The notes under the pieces were generated by a model. The model saw only the letters and a list, made by a program, of their open reading frames with translations. It was not told the origin of the DNA and did not search any database. This document shows, one piece after another, positions 31,226-39,815 of a stretch of 39,815 bases of DNA. Source of the DNA: Desulfosporosinus sp. Tol-M (GTDB lineage Bacteria > Bacillota > Desulfitobacteriia > Desulfitobacteriales > Desulfitobacteriaceae). Both the position numbers and the translations under genes were made by a program. The stretch spans positions 1 to 39,815 of the forward strand of contig JQID01000068.1 in assembly GCA_000770645.1 (NCBI GenBank), read 5' to 3'. Every line of letters begins with the position of its first letter. Within the stretch, counting starts at the first letter, position 1.

Positions 31226-33496
31226 CTAAAGCTTCGTTAACTTGGCATATACAGCTATTAATTTTTTAATTCCCGCGTCGAAGACAATGGTCAGCTCCGC
31301 GTGGTCGCCTTCTCCTTTGACTTGAACAATAATGCCTTTTCCGAATGAAGCATGCTCTACTTTGTCTCCTACATGATGAGCATCAACTGCTTTACTGACA
31401 AGCGTACTTCCGAAGCCTTTTTCCCATGGACCCGAACCCAAGGGAATCCCTCCGGCTGTCTTTCCCTGCCGCTGCCAAGTCGCTTTCGGCTTAGTATTAG
31501 GACGACGTTTTGGCGGATCCAGAGGGTCAATATCTGTCATCAGAGTTGCTGGGATTTCCGCTATGAAGCAGGAAGGTCGATTGTACTGTGTTTTGCCATA
31601 AAGCATTCGCATTTCGGCATTACACAGATAGAGTATCTCCCTCGCTCGGGTGATAGCAACATAGCAGAGACGCCGTTCTTCCTCTAATTCTATCGGGGCC
31701 ATGAGTGAACGACTACTGGGAAAAATCCCGTCTTCCAAGCCCACTACAAACACCACCGGAAACTCCAACCCCTTCGCACTGTGCATGGTCATTAAAGCCA
31801 CGGATTCTTCCGCTTGGTCCAGCTCATCAATATCGGCGACCAAAGATACTTGTTCCAAGAAACCGCTTAAGCCTTGGCCGGTTTCCTCTCCTTCCAGGTC
31901 TTCGTTTTGCGCATTTTGGGTATGTTGAACCGCCTGAGCATCATACTCAGCCGTTACAGACAAGAACTCCAGCAAATTTTCCAGTCGAGTCGCTGCTTCC
32001 GGTGTCTCAGCTGCCTGAAGAATTGCTTTGTACCCCGTCTTCTTTAAAATCTCTTCCACCAAATCTGTAACCGACGCTCCCTTAGAATACGCCACCAATT
32101 CTTGCATCAAGTGGGCAAAACCGATCAAAGGTTTCTTGGCTCGGGTTGGCAAATCCGGAATATACTCCGCCTCCAAAATTGCCTCCAGTACCGGCATTCC
32201 CTGTTCATCCGCATATTCCAGGATCTTTGCCAGTGCGCTATCCCCAAGTCCACGTTTAGGCACGCCTAGTACGCGGGCAAAACTCACTTGATCAGCAGGG
32301 TTATCCAAGATTCTTAAATACGCCAGGATGTCTTTGATTTCCATACGCTGGTAGAATTTCAACCCTGAGAAAACGCGATAGGGCGTTGCAGCCTTCATTA
32401 AACTCTCCTCAAAAGCCCGCGACTGAGCATTCGTCCGGTATAGAACAGCAAAATCATTGAAAGGTCGTCCTTCCAGCTCATGTAAACGTTTGATACGTTC
32501 TACGACGTAGTCGGCCTCATCCCGCTCATCATTTGCAGCATAACACACCAAAGGCTGCCCCTCGGCATTTTCAGTCCAGAGTGCCTTCTCTTTACGCGAC
32601 TCGTTATATTTCACCACGGCATTGGCAGCCTCCAGGATCTTTTGCGTAGACCGATAATTTTGCTCGAGTTTAATGACTTTCACTTCGGGATAATCCCGCT
32701 CAAAATCAAGGATATTTTGGATATCCGCGCCGCGCCAGCCATAGACCGATTGGTCATCATCGCCAACCACGCAGAGATTCCGATATCCACTCGCTAAAAG
32801 TTTGATCAGCCTATATTGAGCATGATTCGTATCCTGATACTCATCGACCATAATGTAACGGAATTTTTCCTGATAATAGCGAAAGGCCTTATTATTTTGC
32901 TGAAAAAGCTGCACCGTAAGCATGATAAGATCATCAAAGTCCAAGGCATTATTATTCATGAGCTTCTTCTGGTAAGATTTGTAGATGTCAACAACTTTTT
33001 GTTGATAATAATCCGCAGCTTTATGGGAAAATTCTACCGGATCTAACAGTTTGTTTTTGGCCTCGCTGATAACTGCCGCCACACTGCGCACTGGGAATTT
33101 CTTTTCATCATAATTATGTTCTTTTAAGCACGCTTTAAGTAAAGACTGTTGGTCCCCTGCATCATAAATGACAAAATTCCGGTTGTATCCTGGCATATTA
33201 TCAATTTCCCGTCTCAGGATACGAACACAGGCTGAGTGAAACGTGGTAACCCATAACCCATAACCTTCATTGCCTATCAATGCAGCCACTCGCTCACGCA
33301 TCTCTTTGGCTGCTTTATTCGTAAACGTGATTGCTAAGATGGCCCTGGGTTCTATCCCCTGAGCAATCAGGTGAGCAATTCTATAGGTGAGCACACGGGT
33401 CTTCCCCGATCCTGCACCCGCAAGAATTAGAAGCTGCCCCTCCTGATGCTCAACAGCTTCCCGTTGCACTGGATTCAAATCGTCTAACCGATACAT
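31226..33496 (-). CDS. pcrA: ATP-dependent DNA helicase PcrA (UvrD/Rep family)
   Basis: A 756-residue superfamily 1A helicase with all motifs: Q-motif LNPVQREAV, Walker A AGAGSGKT (26-33), DEYQDTN, GDDDQSVYGWRGAD, LEQNYRS, MTMHSAKGLEFPVVF and YVAITRARE. The last 50 residues (VEHASFGKGIIVQVKG...) are the PcrA C-terminal Tudor-like domain that contacts RNA polymerase. It unwinds DNA 3'-5' in repair, replication restart and removal of RecA or stalled polymerase. The start is ATG 33496; the GGGGTG upstream is somewhat distant (11 nt). Confidence 0.97.
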   Translation of the reverse strand: MYRLDDLNPVQREAVEHQEGQLLILAGAGSGKTRVLTYRIAHLIAQGIEPRAILAITFTNKAAKEMRERVAALIGNEGYGLWVTTFHSACVRILRREIDNMPGYNRNFVIYDAGDQQSLLKACLKEHNYDEKKFPVRSVAAVISEAKNKLLDPVEFSHKAADYYQQKVVDIYKSYQKKLMNNNALDFDDLIMLTVQLFQQNNKAFRYYQEKFRYIMVDEYQDTNHAQYRLIKLLASGYRNLCVVGDDDQSVYGWRGADIQNILDFERDYPEVKVIKLEQNYRSTQKILEAANAVVKYNESRKEKALWTENAEGQPLVCYAANDERDEADYVVERIKRLHELEGRPFNDFAVLYRTNAQSRAFEESLMKAATPYRVFSGLKFYQRMEIKDILAYLRILDNPADQVSFARVLGVPKRGLGDSALAKILEYADEQGMPVLEAILEAEYIPDLPTRAKKPLIGFAHLMQELVAYSKGASVTDLVEEILKKTGYKAILQAAETPEAATRLENLLEFLSVTAEYDAQAVQHTQNAQNEDLEGEETGQGLSGFLEQVSLVADIDELDQAEESVALMTMHSAKGLEFPVVFVVGLEDGIFPSSRSLMAPIELEEERRLCYVAITRAREILYLCNAEMRMLYGKTQYNRPSCFIAEIPATLMTDIDPLDPPKRRPNTKPKATWQRQGKTAGGIPLGSGPWEKGFGSTLVSKAVDAHHVGDKVEHASFGKGIIVQVKGEGDHAELTIVFDAGIKKLIAVYAKLTKL

Positions 33497-33525
33497 TAAC
33501 CACTTTCACCCCACTTCTTGTCCAT

Positions 33526-33534
33526 ATTATAACA
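33526..33534 (-). promoter_or_regulatory. Extended -10 promoter of pcrA
   Basis: TGTTATAAT on the minus strand (TGn plus a perfect TATAAT), 29 bp before the pcrA start, with no convincing -35. The 33535-33671 stretch up to asnS otherwise shows nothing; no asnS terminator was recognised. Confidence 0.5.
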
Positions 33535-33671
33535 TACCTGACGGTCCTCTATTACTTGATTGCTAACAGTGTCCCACCCGACATAACCCGCCACGTTGGG
33601 CATTGGAATAGGATCCAAATTAATCACAGAAAATCCTTACCACGTAAAATTTAGACACAATTCAAGGCTGC

Positions 33672-35063
33672 TTAAAACTCACAAGAATTTACCGTCCGAG
33701 GGAAAGAAATCACATCACGGATATTTGACATTCCCGTCAAATACATAATCAGGCGTTCAAAACCAAGTCCATACCCGGCATGTTGCACGCCGCCATACTT
33801 TCGAATGTCCAGGTACCACCCGTAATCCTCAGAGTTCAGCCCGCAGTCCTTCATCCGACTTTGCAGTACGTCAAAGCGTTCTTCCCGTTGGCTTCCTCCA
33901 ATAATCTCCCCGACCCCGGGAACCAGTAAATCCATGGCCGCCACCGTCTTATTATCTTCATTAAGCCGCATATAGAACGCCTTAATTCCTTTTGGATAAT
34001 CTGAAACGAAGACCGGTTTTTGAAAAACTTTTTCTGTCAGGTAACGCTCATGCTCAGTTTGCAGATCCGTACCCCAATGAACAGGATACTCGAAGGTGGC
34101 ATTTTCCTTCTCCAGCAGTTCAACGGCTTCAGTATACGTGATACGCCCGAATTCGGAGGCCAGGATATTTTCCAGCCGATCAAACAAGGTCTTATCGACA
34201 AAGTAATTAAAGAACGCCATTTCCTCCGGTGCATTGTCCAGAGCATACTGGATAATGAATTTCATCATCTCTTCGGCGAGGTGCATGTCGTCTCCGAGGT
34301 CGGCAAAGGCTATCTCTGGTTCGATCATCCAAAACTCCGCAGCATGTCTCGTAGTATTGGAATTTTCCGCTCGAAAGGTGGGTCCAAACGTATAAACGTT
34401 GCGGAAAGCCATACAGTACGTTTCAACATTGAGCTGTCCGCTAACCGTCAGGCTCGCAGCACGTCCAAAAAAATCTTTGGCGAAATCAATGTTTCCTGCT
34501 TCGTCGCGAGGAGGTTTTGAACAATCTAAGGTAGTCACCCTAAACATTTCCCCTGCACCTTCAGCATCACTTCCCGTAATAATTGGTGTATGCACATAGA
34601 CAAAGCCCTTTTCTTGAAAGAATTTGTGAATTGCATAGGCAACGACAGAACGTACTCGAAATACGGCCGCAAAGGTATTCGTCCTTGGGCGCAAATGCGC
34701 AATCTTTCGTAAGTACTCGAACGTATGCCGCTTCTTTTGCAGGGGATAATCTGCTGCGGCCAGCGAGAGAATCTCGATGTGTTCAGCTTTCAATTCAAAT
34801 GGTTGCTTCGCACCGGGAGTAGGTACCAGCGTTCCTTGGATACGTAGGGCGGAACTAAGCGTGATCTTCCCAATTTCCGTAAAGTTTTCAAGGCTTTCTT
34901 CAAAAACCACTTGTATGTTTTCGAAAAAACTTCCGTCATTTACTTCGATAAAGCCAAACGCTTTGGATGAGCGTACTGTGCGGACCCAGCCTGATAGTTC
35001 CACTTTCTGATTGAGAAACCGGTCCGTCCCTCTGTAAATTTCCTTAACTGTTACCGATTGCAT
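33672..35063 (-). CDS. asnS: Asparagine-tRNA ligase
   Basis: A 463-residue class IIb synthetase with an N-terminal OB-fold anticodon domain (about 15-105, [25 protein letters not shown]), motif 2 ([21 protein letters not shown]) and motif 3 ([15 protein letters not shown]). The AsnRS-type [11 protein letters not shown] favours asparagine over aspartate specificity. It charges tRNA-Asn, so the cell need not rely only on the transamidation route. The start is ATG 35063 with AGGAGG 6 nt upstream. The leader has small hairpins but no T-box sequence. Confidence 0.96.
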   Translation of the reverse strand: MQSVTVKEIYRGTDRFLNQKVELSGWVRTVRSSKAFGFIEVNDGSFFENIQVVFEESLENFTEIGKITLSSALRIQGTLVPTPGAKQPFELKAEHIEILSLAAADYPLQKKRHTFEYLRKIAHLRPRTNTFAAVFRVRSVVAYAIHKFFQEKGFVYVHTPIITGSDAEGAGEMFRVTTLDCSKPPRDEAGNIDFAKDFFGRAASLTVSGQLNVETYCMAFRNVYTFGPTFRAENSNTTRHAAEFWMIEPEIAFADLGDDMHLAEEMMKFIIQYALDNAPEEMAFFNYFVDKTLFDRLENILASEFGRITYTEAVELLEKENATFEYPVHWGTDLQTEHERYLTEKVFQKPVFVSDYPKGIKAFYMRLNEDNKTVAAMDLLVPGVGEIIGGSQREERFDVLQSRMKDCGLNSEDYGWYLDIRKYGGVQHAGYGLGFERLIMYLTGMSNIRDVISFPRTVNSCEF

Positions 35064-35181
35064 ATTAATCCTCCTAAAAATGTCCAGTTTTCAACACTAA
35101 GCCGATTGATTGCCCGTGCACTCCCAAATACCTCATTGAGGCTTATCCCAACTTTTTCCTAATATATTATCATATTATATC

Positions 35182-35207
35182 CCCCGATGGAACCAATCTA
35201 TCGGGGC
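35182..35207. repeat. Hairpin upstream of asnS
   Basis: CCCCGAT and ATCGGGG form a GC-rich stem with an imperfect continuation, just upstream of TATAAT-like sequence on the minus strand. It could be a second terminator for the MutS-like gene or an operator of asnS. Confidence 0.4.
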
Positions 35208-35218
35208 CTTAAAATATA

Positions 35219-35247
35219 AGGCTGGCGCCTAACTCAGACACCAGCCT
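35219..35247 (-). terminator. Terminator after the MutS-like gene
   Basis: On the minus strand AGGCTGGTGTC pairs with GGCGCCAGCCT (11 pairs with two G-U), followed by TATATTTT. It starts just after the stop codon. Confidence 0.75.
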
Positions 35248-35249
35248 GT

Positions 35250-37052
35250 TTATTCATCAACCTCAATACCAGCCATTTTAATCAGGTACATGGCATTGCG
35301 TGTGGTTGAAATCCCCGGCCGAAGTTTATAGTCAAAATGTATTTCATTATTTACATAAAACTCCCGGAAATGATAGTTTCTGATTTTCAGCTCACTTTCA
35401 CGCTCCAGGTCCCCTAATTCCAAATCATGAGTAGACACCATACCCATAGCCCCAACCTTGCTCAGTTGCCGAATCAAGACCTTAGCCCCGACGTGTCGAT
35501 CTTGTGAATTCGTCCCTTTGAAGACCTCATCTAATAGGAAGAAAATCTTTCCTTCTTTTTTGGAAGCGCTGACAATTCGTTTTATTCGCAGTAATTCCGC
35601 GTAAAACGAAGAGATATTTTTTCCGAGGTTATCACTCACTCGCATACAAGAATAAATTCGCAGCATCGAACAGCTAAAATGTCGGGCACACACGGGGGCC
35701 CCGGCATACGCCAGAACAAGATTTATGCCTACCGTGCGAAGTAAAGTGCTCTTCCCGGACATGTTCGAACCTGTAATTAATAAGATGCCGGAGCGTTTCT
35801 CAATGGATAAATTATTACACGTTGAATTACCCAAGAGCGGATGTCCCATATTGGCTGCAACAATACCCGAATTTTCCGAGACAATTTCAGGGAATGCCCA
35901 CTCTTGGTGATCAAAGTGAATAATTGCCAGGCTTGCTAACCCCTCCAGTTCAGCTACTGTATCCACCCAGCGACCCAGAGAACGTCCGGACTTTTCTTTC
36001 CAGGATTCTAAGGCGATCATGCACTGGATATCCCAGAGGGTGAAAATGTTGATGACCAGAAACATCGCATTGCCCCGATTGGCTATCAGCTCAGCCAAAC
36101 CCGAAAGCTTTCTTATTTGTTCAAAGGCCGCCTTACCATCGCGGTCAGATAACCCTTTCTTCAGATCTTGCAGGTATTCCGATTTGAAGGTCCGCTTTTC
36201 AAACCGTTCCAGCATTTTCTCATAAACTCTAATACTGTCCTTATAGGCATAAACCGCTTCAAGCGTTTTGCCCCTTTGCTTGCCCGCAAAAAGTATAATC
36301 GCCTGAATTAAAAAACCCGCCAGTGGATACCAATAGGATACCCCGGGGATCAGAAAATATAGAAGTAAAAATGTTAGAGTGATTATCGGGAGTGCTCGGG
36401 CTAGAATGACAATCCCCGGACGCAGATAGGTTGTGTCATACGTCTTCGCCCATTCTATGATCCGTGTTGGAGAATTTAACGGACGCTCTGTAATTCCAGC
36501 CTCCGCCATAAACCGATGTCGCCAAGCAAGATTTATGGCTAACTCCTTGATTGCTTCTTGTTTCTTTTGAATGGCGCCACCCTCTACCGAGGGCACAGTC
36601 AACCACTCTTTCAACTTTTCCCTTCCCCTATAGGTTTTAGCAGTATTAATCCACTGAAAAAGTGAACTGGGTCCAAAAAGATCAAGATCTTCTGAATATG
36701 GGTGAGCGGGATCAATAAAGTCTTCTCCCGTATCAGGGAAGGATTTCCACTCTCCGGCTAAACGCTTTAAGGCTTGGGCATAGATTTCATAAAGCACTTG
36801 GATATATTTTTGCTCTGTTCTGAATTTCTGATGCCATAAGACGAGCGCAGTAAAAGAAACCACTGTAAAGAGAAGAATACCAAGACCCAAAGAAGAGCTT
36901 TGGGTCAGATAAAGAAAACCCGCCAACGCACACCCGGCGAAGAACAGGGTTAGTCTTGCATTACTTAATCGGTTAACCGTTTGGGTCAGTTTTTCTAACC
37001 GCCGCGCATAATACATTATTCGTTTTTCATACATTTCTTTTGGCCCTTGCAA
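35250..37052 (-). CDS. Membrane-anchored MutS-like ATPase
   Basis: A 600-residue protein with the MutS ATPase at its C-terminus: Walker A TGSNMSGKST (427-436), Walker B FFLLDEVFKGTNSQDR (504-519) and STHDLELGDL. It lacks the MutS mismatch-recognition domain I and the Smr nuclease domain of MutS2. Instead it has two pairs of predicted membrane helices (about 33-50, 56-74, 215-234 and 240-256) in and before a core/lever-like helical region. A mismatch-repair role is therefore unlikely; the function of this MutS-like branch is not known to me. The start is TTG 37052 with GGGGG 8 nt upstream; ATG seven codons in (AAGGG upstream) is the alternative. It follows topB by 88 bp. Confidence 0.85.
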   Translation of the reverse strand: MQGPKEMYEKRIMYYARRLEKLTQTVNRLSNARLTLFFAGCALAGFLYLTQSSSLGLGILLFTVVSFTALVLWHQKFRTEQKYIQVLYEIYAQALKRLAGEWKSFPDTGEDFIDPAHPYSEDLDLFGPSSLFQWINTAKTYRGREKLKEWLTVPSVEGGAIQKKQEAIKELAINLAWRHRFMAEAGITERPLNSPTRIIEWAKTYDTTYLRPGIVILARALPIITLTFLLLYFLIPGVSYWYPLAGFLIQAIILFAGKQRGKTLEAVYAYKDSIRVYEKMLERFEKRTFKSEYLQDLKKGLSDRDGKAAFEQIRKLSGLAELIANRGNAMFLVINIFTLWDIQCMIALESWKEKSGRSLGRWVDTVAELEGLASLAIIHFDHQEWAFPEIVSENSGIVAANMGHPLLGNSTCNNLSIEKRSGILLITGSNMSGKSTLLRTVGINLVLAYAGAPVCARHFSCSMLRIYSCMRVSDNLGKNISSFYAELLRIKRIVSASKKEGKIFFLLDEVFKGTNSQDRHVGAKVLIRQLSKVGAMGMVSTHDLELGDLERESELKIRNYHFREFYVNNEIHFDYKLRPGISTTRNAMYLIKMAGIEVDE

Positions 37053-37140
37053 ATAGTTATCCCCCTACCCTCATTACTTGTCCCTCAGTATATCCGCGAT
37101 GACGCCCTATTCCCTCAATTAAAGTTTTCCCCCCTTTTTT

Positions 37141-39315
37141 TCATTTCTTGAACTTAGCCAACGCATCAGCTAGTGCCGTGTTGATCAAGCCACCCTCATT
37201 TTGCTTCTGCAGGAATGCGCTGACCTCCCGCTTATTGAGATTACTCTTTTCGGTTTCTCTTCGTTTTACGAAGGCCGCAAGTTTCTCGCGATGCCCGCAA
37301 ACGCAGGAGAATATTTTATTGTCTCCGTCCCCTTTAACCTCCATTTTCTTGTGGCATTCCGGACACCTGGCGTTCGAGGTTTGCGATATCCCTTTCCGGT
37401 AACCGCACTCCCGATCCTGACAGACATACATCTCGCCTTTCTTTCCTTTAACCTGCAGCAGGAACTTACCGCATTCCGGGCACTTATTGCGCGTCAAATT
37501 ATCATGCTTAAAGGTTTGCGTACTGCCAATAACCGTTGAGACGAGTCGAGTGGCATACCCCCTGATACCAGTCAAAAACGTTTGGCTCCGGATCCGTCCT
37601 TTGCTGATCTCTGTCAATTGTTGTTCCCATTTGGCGGTTAGTTCCGGCGATTTTAGTTCTGGTGGAACCAAACTGATCAGTTGAATCCCTTTAGAGGTGG
37701 GAATGATTTCTTTGCCCTGTCGGTTCATATAGAAAGAATTGAAAAGCTTTTCAATAATTTCCGCCCGCGTTGCCGGTGTCCCCAGGCCATGGCTTTGATC
37801 CATTACTTCCCGGAGCATTTGATCATCAATCAACTTCCCGGGATGTTCCATAGCTGAAAGCAAGGTAGCCTCCGTATATCTGGCGGGTGGCTTTGTTTTA
37901 CCAGTCGCTAGCTTAACAGACAAGTTTTTCAGACTCTCCCCCTTGCGGAATTCCGGGAGAGTTTGTTCGGATTCTCCGTCTTCAGGGTCACCGTCTAAGC
38001 TGCCGGATCCCTCATAGACCTTCCGCCATCCTTTAAGCTTCACTACCTTCCCTTGGGCAGCAAAGAATTCCCCTTTGATCCCCACCAAAACCTTCGTTTG
38101 TTCATATTCAAACGCCGACGAGAGTACAGCCAGAAAACGTTTAACAATTAAATCGTAAATTTTTAATTCTTCCGAGCTAAGCCTGGATAACGCCGGGGAT
38201 TGTTCCGTGGGGATTATAGCATGGTGGTCTGACACTTTCGAGCCATCCACAAACCGTTTTGTGATGATCAGTTTATTTCTCAGGATACCGCGCGCTAAAT
38301 CTACATAGGGTCCCTGGGTAATGCTTTTTAGACGTTCCGGCAAAGTCGCTACAACGTCTTCACTAATATAACGAGCATCGGTTCGTGGATAGGTCACTAT
38401 TTTATGATTTTCGTAAAGTTGCTGCATGACCGAGGACGTTGTTTTGGCGGAGAATCCATATTTGCGATTAGCATCCCGTTGTAACTCGGTGAGATCATAG
38501 GCAAGTGGGGGCAGTTCCTTCTTGGCTTCTTTTTTAACCTCTAACACTTCCCCGGTTTGTCCGGTCACTTTAGCCACAAGTTGATCTGCTTTATTTTTAT
38601 CGAATAGTCGAGTCTGACCGCTTTTGTCCTGCCAATGAAGGGTAACGCCGGCGGCTAAGACATTAATCGACCAATAGTCCTTTGGAATAAACTGTTTAAT
38701 TTCATTTTCCCGTTCCACAACCATTGCCAGTGTAGGGGTTTGAACTCTCCCGGCAGAAAGTTGGGCATTATACTTACACGTCAATGCTCTGGTGACATTA
38801 AGTCCGATTAACCAGTCCGCTTCTGCACGGCATTCTGCTGCCGCATATAGGGCTTCATACTCCCTGCCGGGTTTTAAATTATTAAACCCTTCCTTAATAG
38901 CCCGCTCAGTTAAGGAAGAGATCCACAACCTCTTGACAGGTTTTCGCCAACCCGCTTTTTTCATAATCCAGCGTGCTACCAGTTCCCCTTCCCGTCCGGC
39001 ATCAGTGGCGATGATCAGGTCCTCAATCTCCGGACTCTTCATTAGATTCTTGACCACCCCAAATTGCTTCGAGGTTTCTTTCATGACTACTAAGTCCATT
39101 TTAGCGGGTAGCATGGGCAGGTCTTCCAGCTTCCAAGTTTTATATTTATCATCGTATACTTCCGGGTCTGCGAGCGTCACTAGGTGTCCCAGTGCCCAAA
39201 CCACAATATATCCGGGCCCTACGAAACATCCATTTCCCTTTTGATTGCAATTCAGGATCTTTGCCACCTCACGGCCAACAGAGGGTTTTTCGGTCAATAC
39301 TAATGTCTTTCCCAT
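37141..39315 (-). CDS. topB: DNA topoisomerase III (type IA)
   Basis: A 724-residue enzyme with the Toprim motifs TEKPSVG (8-14) and TDAGREGELVARW, and the active-site tyrosine in VTYPRTDARYIS (about residue 318). SAGRVQTPTLAMV and GLGTPATRAEIIE are family marks. The C-terminus carries two short zinc-ribbon-like modules (CPECGKFLLQ...CQDREC and CPECHKKME...CVC). It relaxes negative supercoils and decatenates DNA via a single-strand break. The start is ATG 39315, one base after the upstream transporter's stop, with GGGAAG upstream. Full-length and intact. Confidence 0.97.
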   Translation of the reverse strand: MGKTLVLTEKPSVGREVAKILNCNQKGNGCFVGPGYIVVWALGHLVTLADPEVYDDKYKTWKLEDLPMLPAKMDLVVMKETSKQFGVVKNLMKSPEIEDLIIATDAGREGELVARWIMKKAGWRKPVKRLWISSLTERAIKEGFNNLKPGREYEALYAAAECRAEADWLIGLNVTRALTCKYNAQLSAGRVQTPTLAMVVERENEIKQFIPKDYWSINVLAAGVTLHWQDKSGQTRLFDKNKADQLVAKVTGQTGEVLEVKKEAKKELPPLAYDLTELQRDANRKYGFSAKTTSSVMQQLYENHKIVTYPRTDARYISEDVVATLPERLKSITQGPYVDLARGILRNKLIITKRFVDGSKVSDHHAIIPTEQSPALSRLSSEELKIYDLIVKRFLAVLSSAFEYEQTKVLVGIKGEFFAAQGKVVKLKGWRKVYEGSGSLDGDPEDGESEQTLPEFRKGESLKNLSVKLATGKTKPPARYTEATLLSAMEHPGKLIDDQMLREVMDQSHGLGTPATRAEIIEKLFNSFYMNRQGKEIIPTSKGIQLISLVPPELKSPELTAKWEQQLTEISKGRIRSQTFLTGIRGYATRLVSTVIGSTQTFKHDNLTRNKCPECGKFLLQVKGKKGEMYVCQDRECGYRKGISQTSNARCPECHKKMEVKGDGDNKIFSCVCGHREKLAAFVKRRETEKSNLNKREVSAFLQKQNEGGLINTALADALAKFKK

Positions 39316-39316
39316 A

Positions 39317-39815
39317 TCATACTTCCCGTCTTTGGTAATTTACTATGATAACACCCAACGCAACGAGGGCTAAGGCGATCAACATGTTCAGCGTCAATCG
39401 TTCACCGGGGATAAACAAGGCCGACAAAATACTTCCTGCTACGGGTATCATGAATTTGTAGACACTAATTTCTCCCGCTTTATTATATTTCAAAATAGCG
39501 TACCAGAGCGAATAGGCGGTTGCGGAGAGAAAGGCTGAATATATGAGGAGTAGTAAAGCTTTATTCGTAAAGACCATGGCATGGGGTTTTAAGTTCGGTA
39601 ACCCCACTGCAATCAGGAGAAGAGACCCTAAAAGCATTTGCCAGGCCGTTAAAACAAAGGGATGCACTTCTTTGGAAATCTGTTTTGCCATAATTGTCCC
39701 TAAAGCACTAACTAAACCGGATAAAATCATGAATCCCTCTCCCTGCCAAGAAAAAACCAAGGTGAGGTTTTTCCCGGAATTAATCATAACAATTCCCGCA
39801 AAACCTGCTATTAAG
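39317..39815 (-). CDS. EamA/DMT-family transporter, C-terminal part, cut by right edge
   Basis: The reading frame is still open at the right edge (upstream codons encode LIAGFAGIVM), so the ATG at 39787 is internal and the true start lies outside. The visible 166 residues hold about five membrane helices of one EamA repeat, ending NYQRREV, with the typical AYSLWYAILKYNKAGEISVYKFMIPVAGSILSALFIPGERL. These are drug/metabolite exporters or carriers of unknown substrate in the cytoplasmic membrane. The stop is one base before topB, suggesting co-transcription. Confidence 0.9.
   Translation of the reverse strand, partial: LIAGFAGIVMINSGKNLTLVFSWQGEGFMILSGLVSALGTIMAKQISKEVHPFVLTAWQMLLGSLLLIAVGLPNLKPHAMVFTNKALLLLIYSAFLSATAYSLWYAILKYNKAGEISVYKFMIPVAGSILSALFIPGERLTLNMLIALALVALGVIIVNYQRREV

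Overview
The window looks like chromosome of an anaerobic, endospore-forming Clostridia/Peptococcaceae-type Firmicute (Desulfosporosinus or Desulfitobacterium would fit; this is inference, not a database match). The grounds are spoIIAA-spoIIAB-sigF, a spoVA set, dacF, an acyl-CoA dehydratase-activase gene trio, a membrane pyrophosphatase, strong AGGAGG-type ribosome sites and frequent TTG/GTG starts. Almost all genes lie on the minus strand; the exceptions are the spoIIA operon, one small Pro/Tyr-rich gene and a recombinase fragment.

Bases 1-3530 are accessory and scarred: a hicA toxin gene cut by the left edge, a promoterless C39-like cysteine peptidase gene flanked by integron-like GTTAGGT/ACCTAAC boxes and strong stem-loops, a GC-rich block of hairpins, two broken tyrosine recombinase genes and an IS200/IS605-type element. 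The peptidase unit is the best candidate for something undescribed: it is laid out like an integron gene cassette in a Firmicute, but with atypical attC-like sites.

Bases 3563-9360 form a housekeeping operon read leftwards: a DHH-CBS-CBS-tRNA nucleotidyltransferase fusion, a site-2-type membrane protease, trpS, scpA, scpB and perhaps a 36-residue ORF before a terminator. Bases 9491-13460 hold a conserved-looking unknown, an LCP-family wall-polymer ligase, the small plus-strand gene and lysA. The lysA promoter and start codon are separated by a terminator-like hairpin and a Val/Leu-rich reading frame, suggesting attenuation.

Bases 13517-18555 encode one giant secreted protein with BspA-type leucine-rich repeats, beta-helix-like repeats, cohesin-like domains and a degenerate dockerin-like end. 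Bases 18869-22011 hold three overlapping genes that look like a split form of the large acyl-CoA dehydratase activase protein. Bases 22129-28735 are the sporulation block: spoVAC-AD-AE-AF read left, spoIIAA-AB-sigF read right from the same intergenic space, and dacF converging on sigF. Candidate sigma-H, sigma-G/F and sigma-F promoters fit the expected order of forespore gene expression.

Bases 28841-39815 hold hppA, pcrA, asnS, a membrane-anchored MutS-like ATPase, topB and the C-terminal part of an EamA-type transporter that runs off the right edge. A second unusual signal is a family of 7-bp-periodic arrays (TCGA-like core) placed exactly against the stop codons of three genes: the activase gene, spoVAF and spoVAE.
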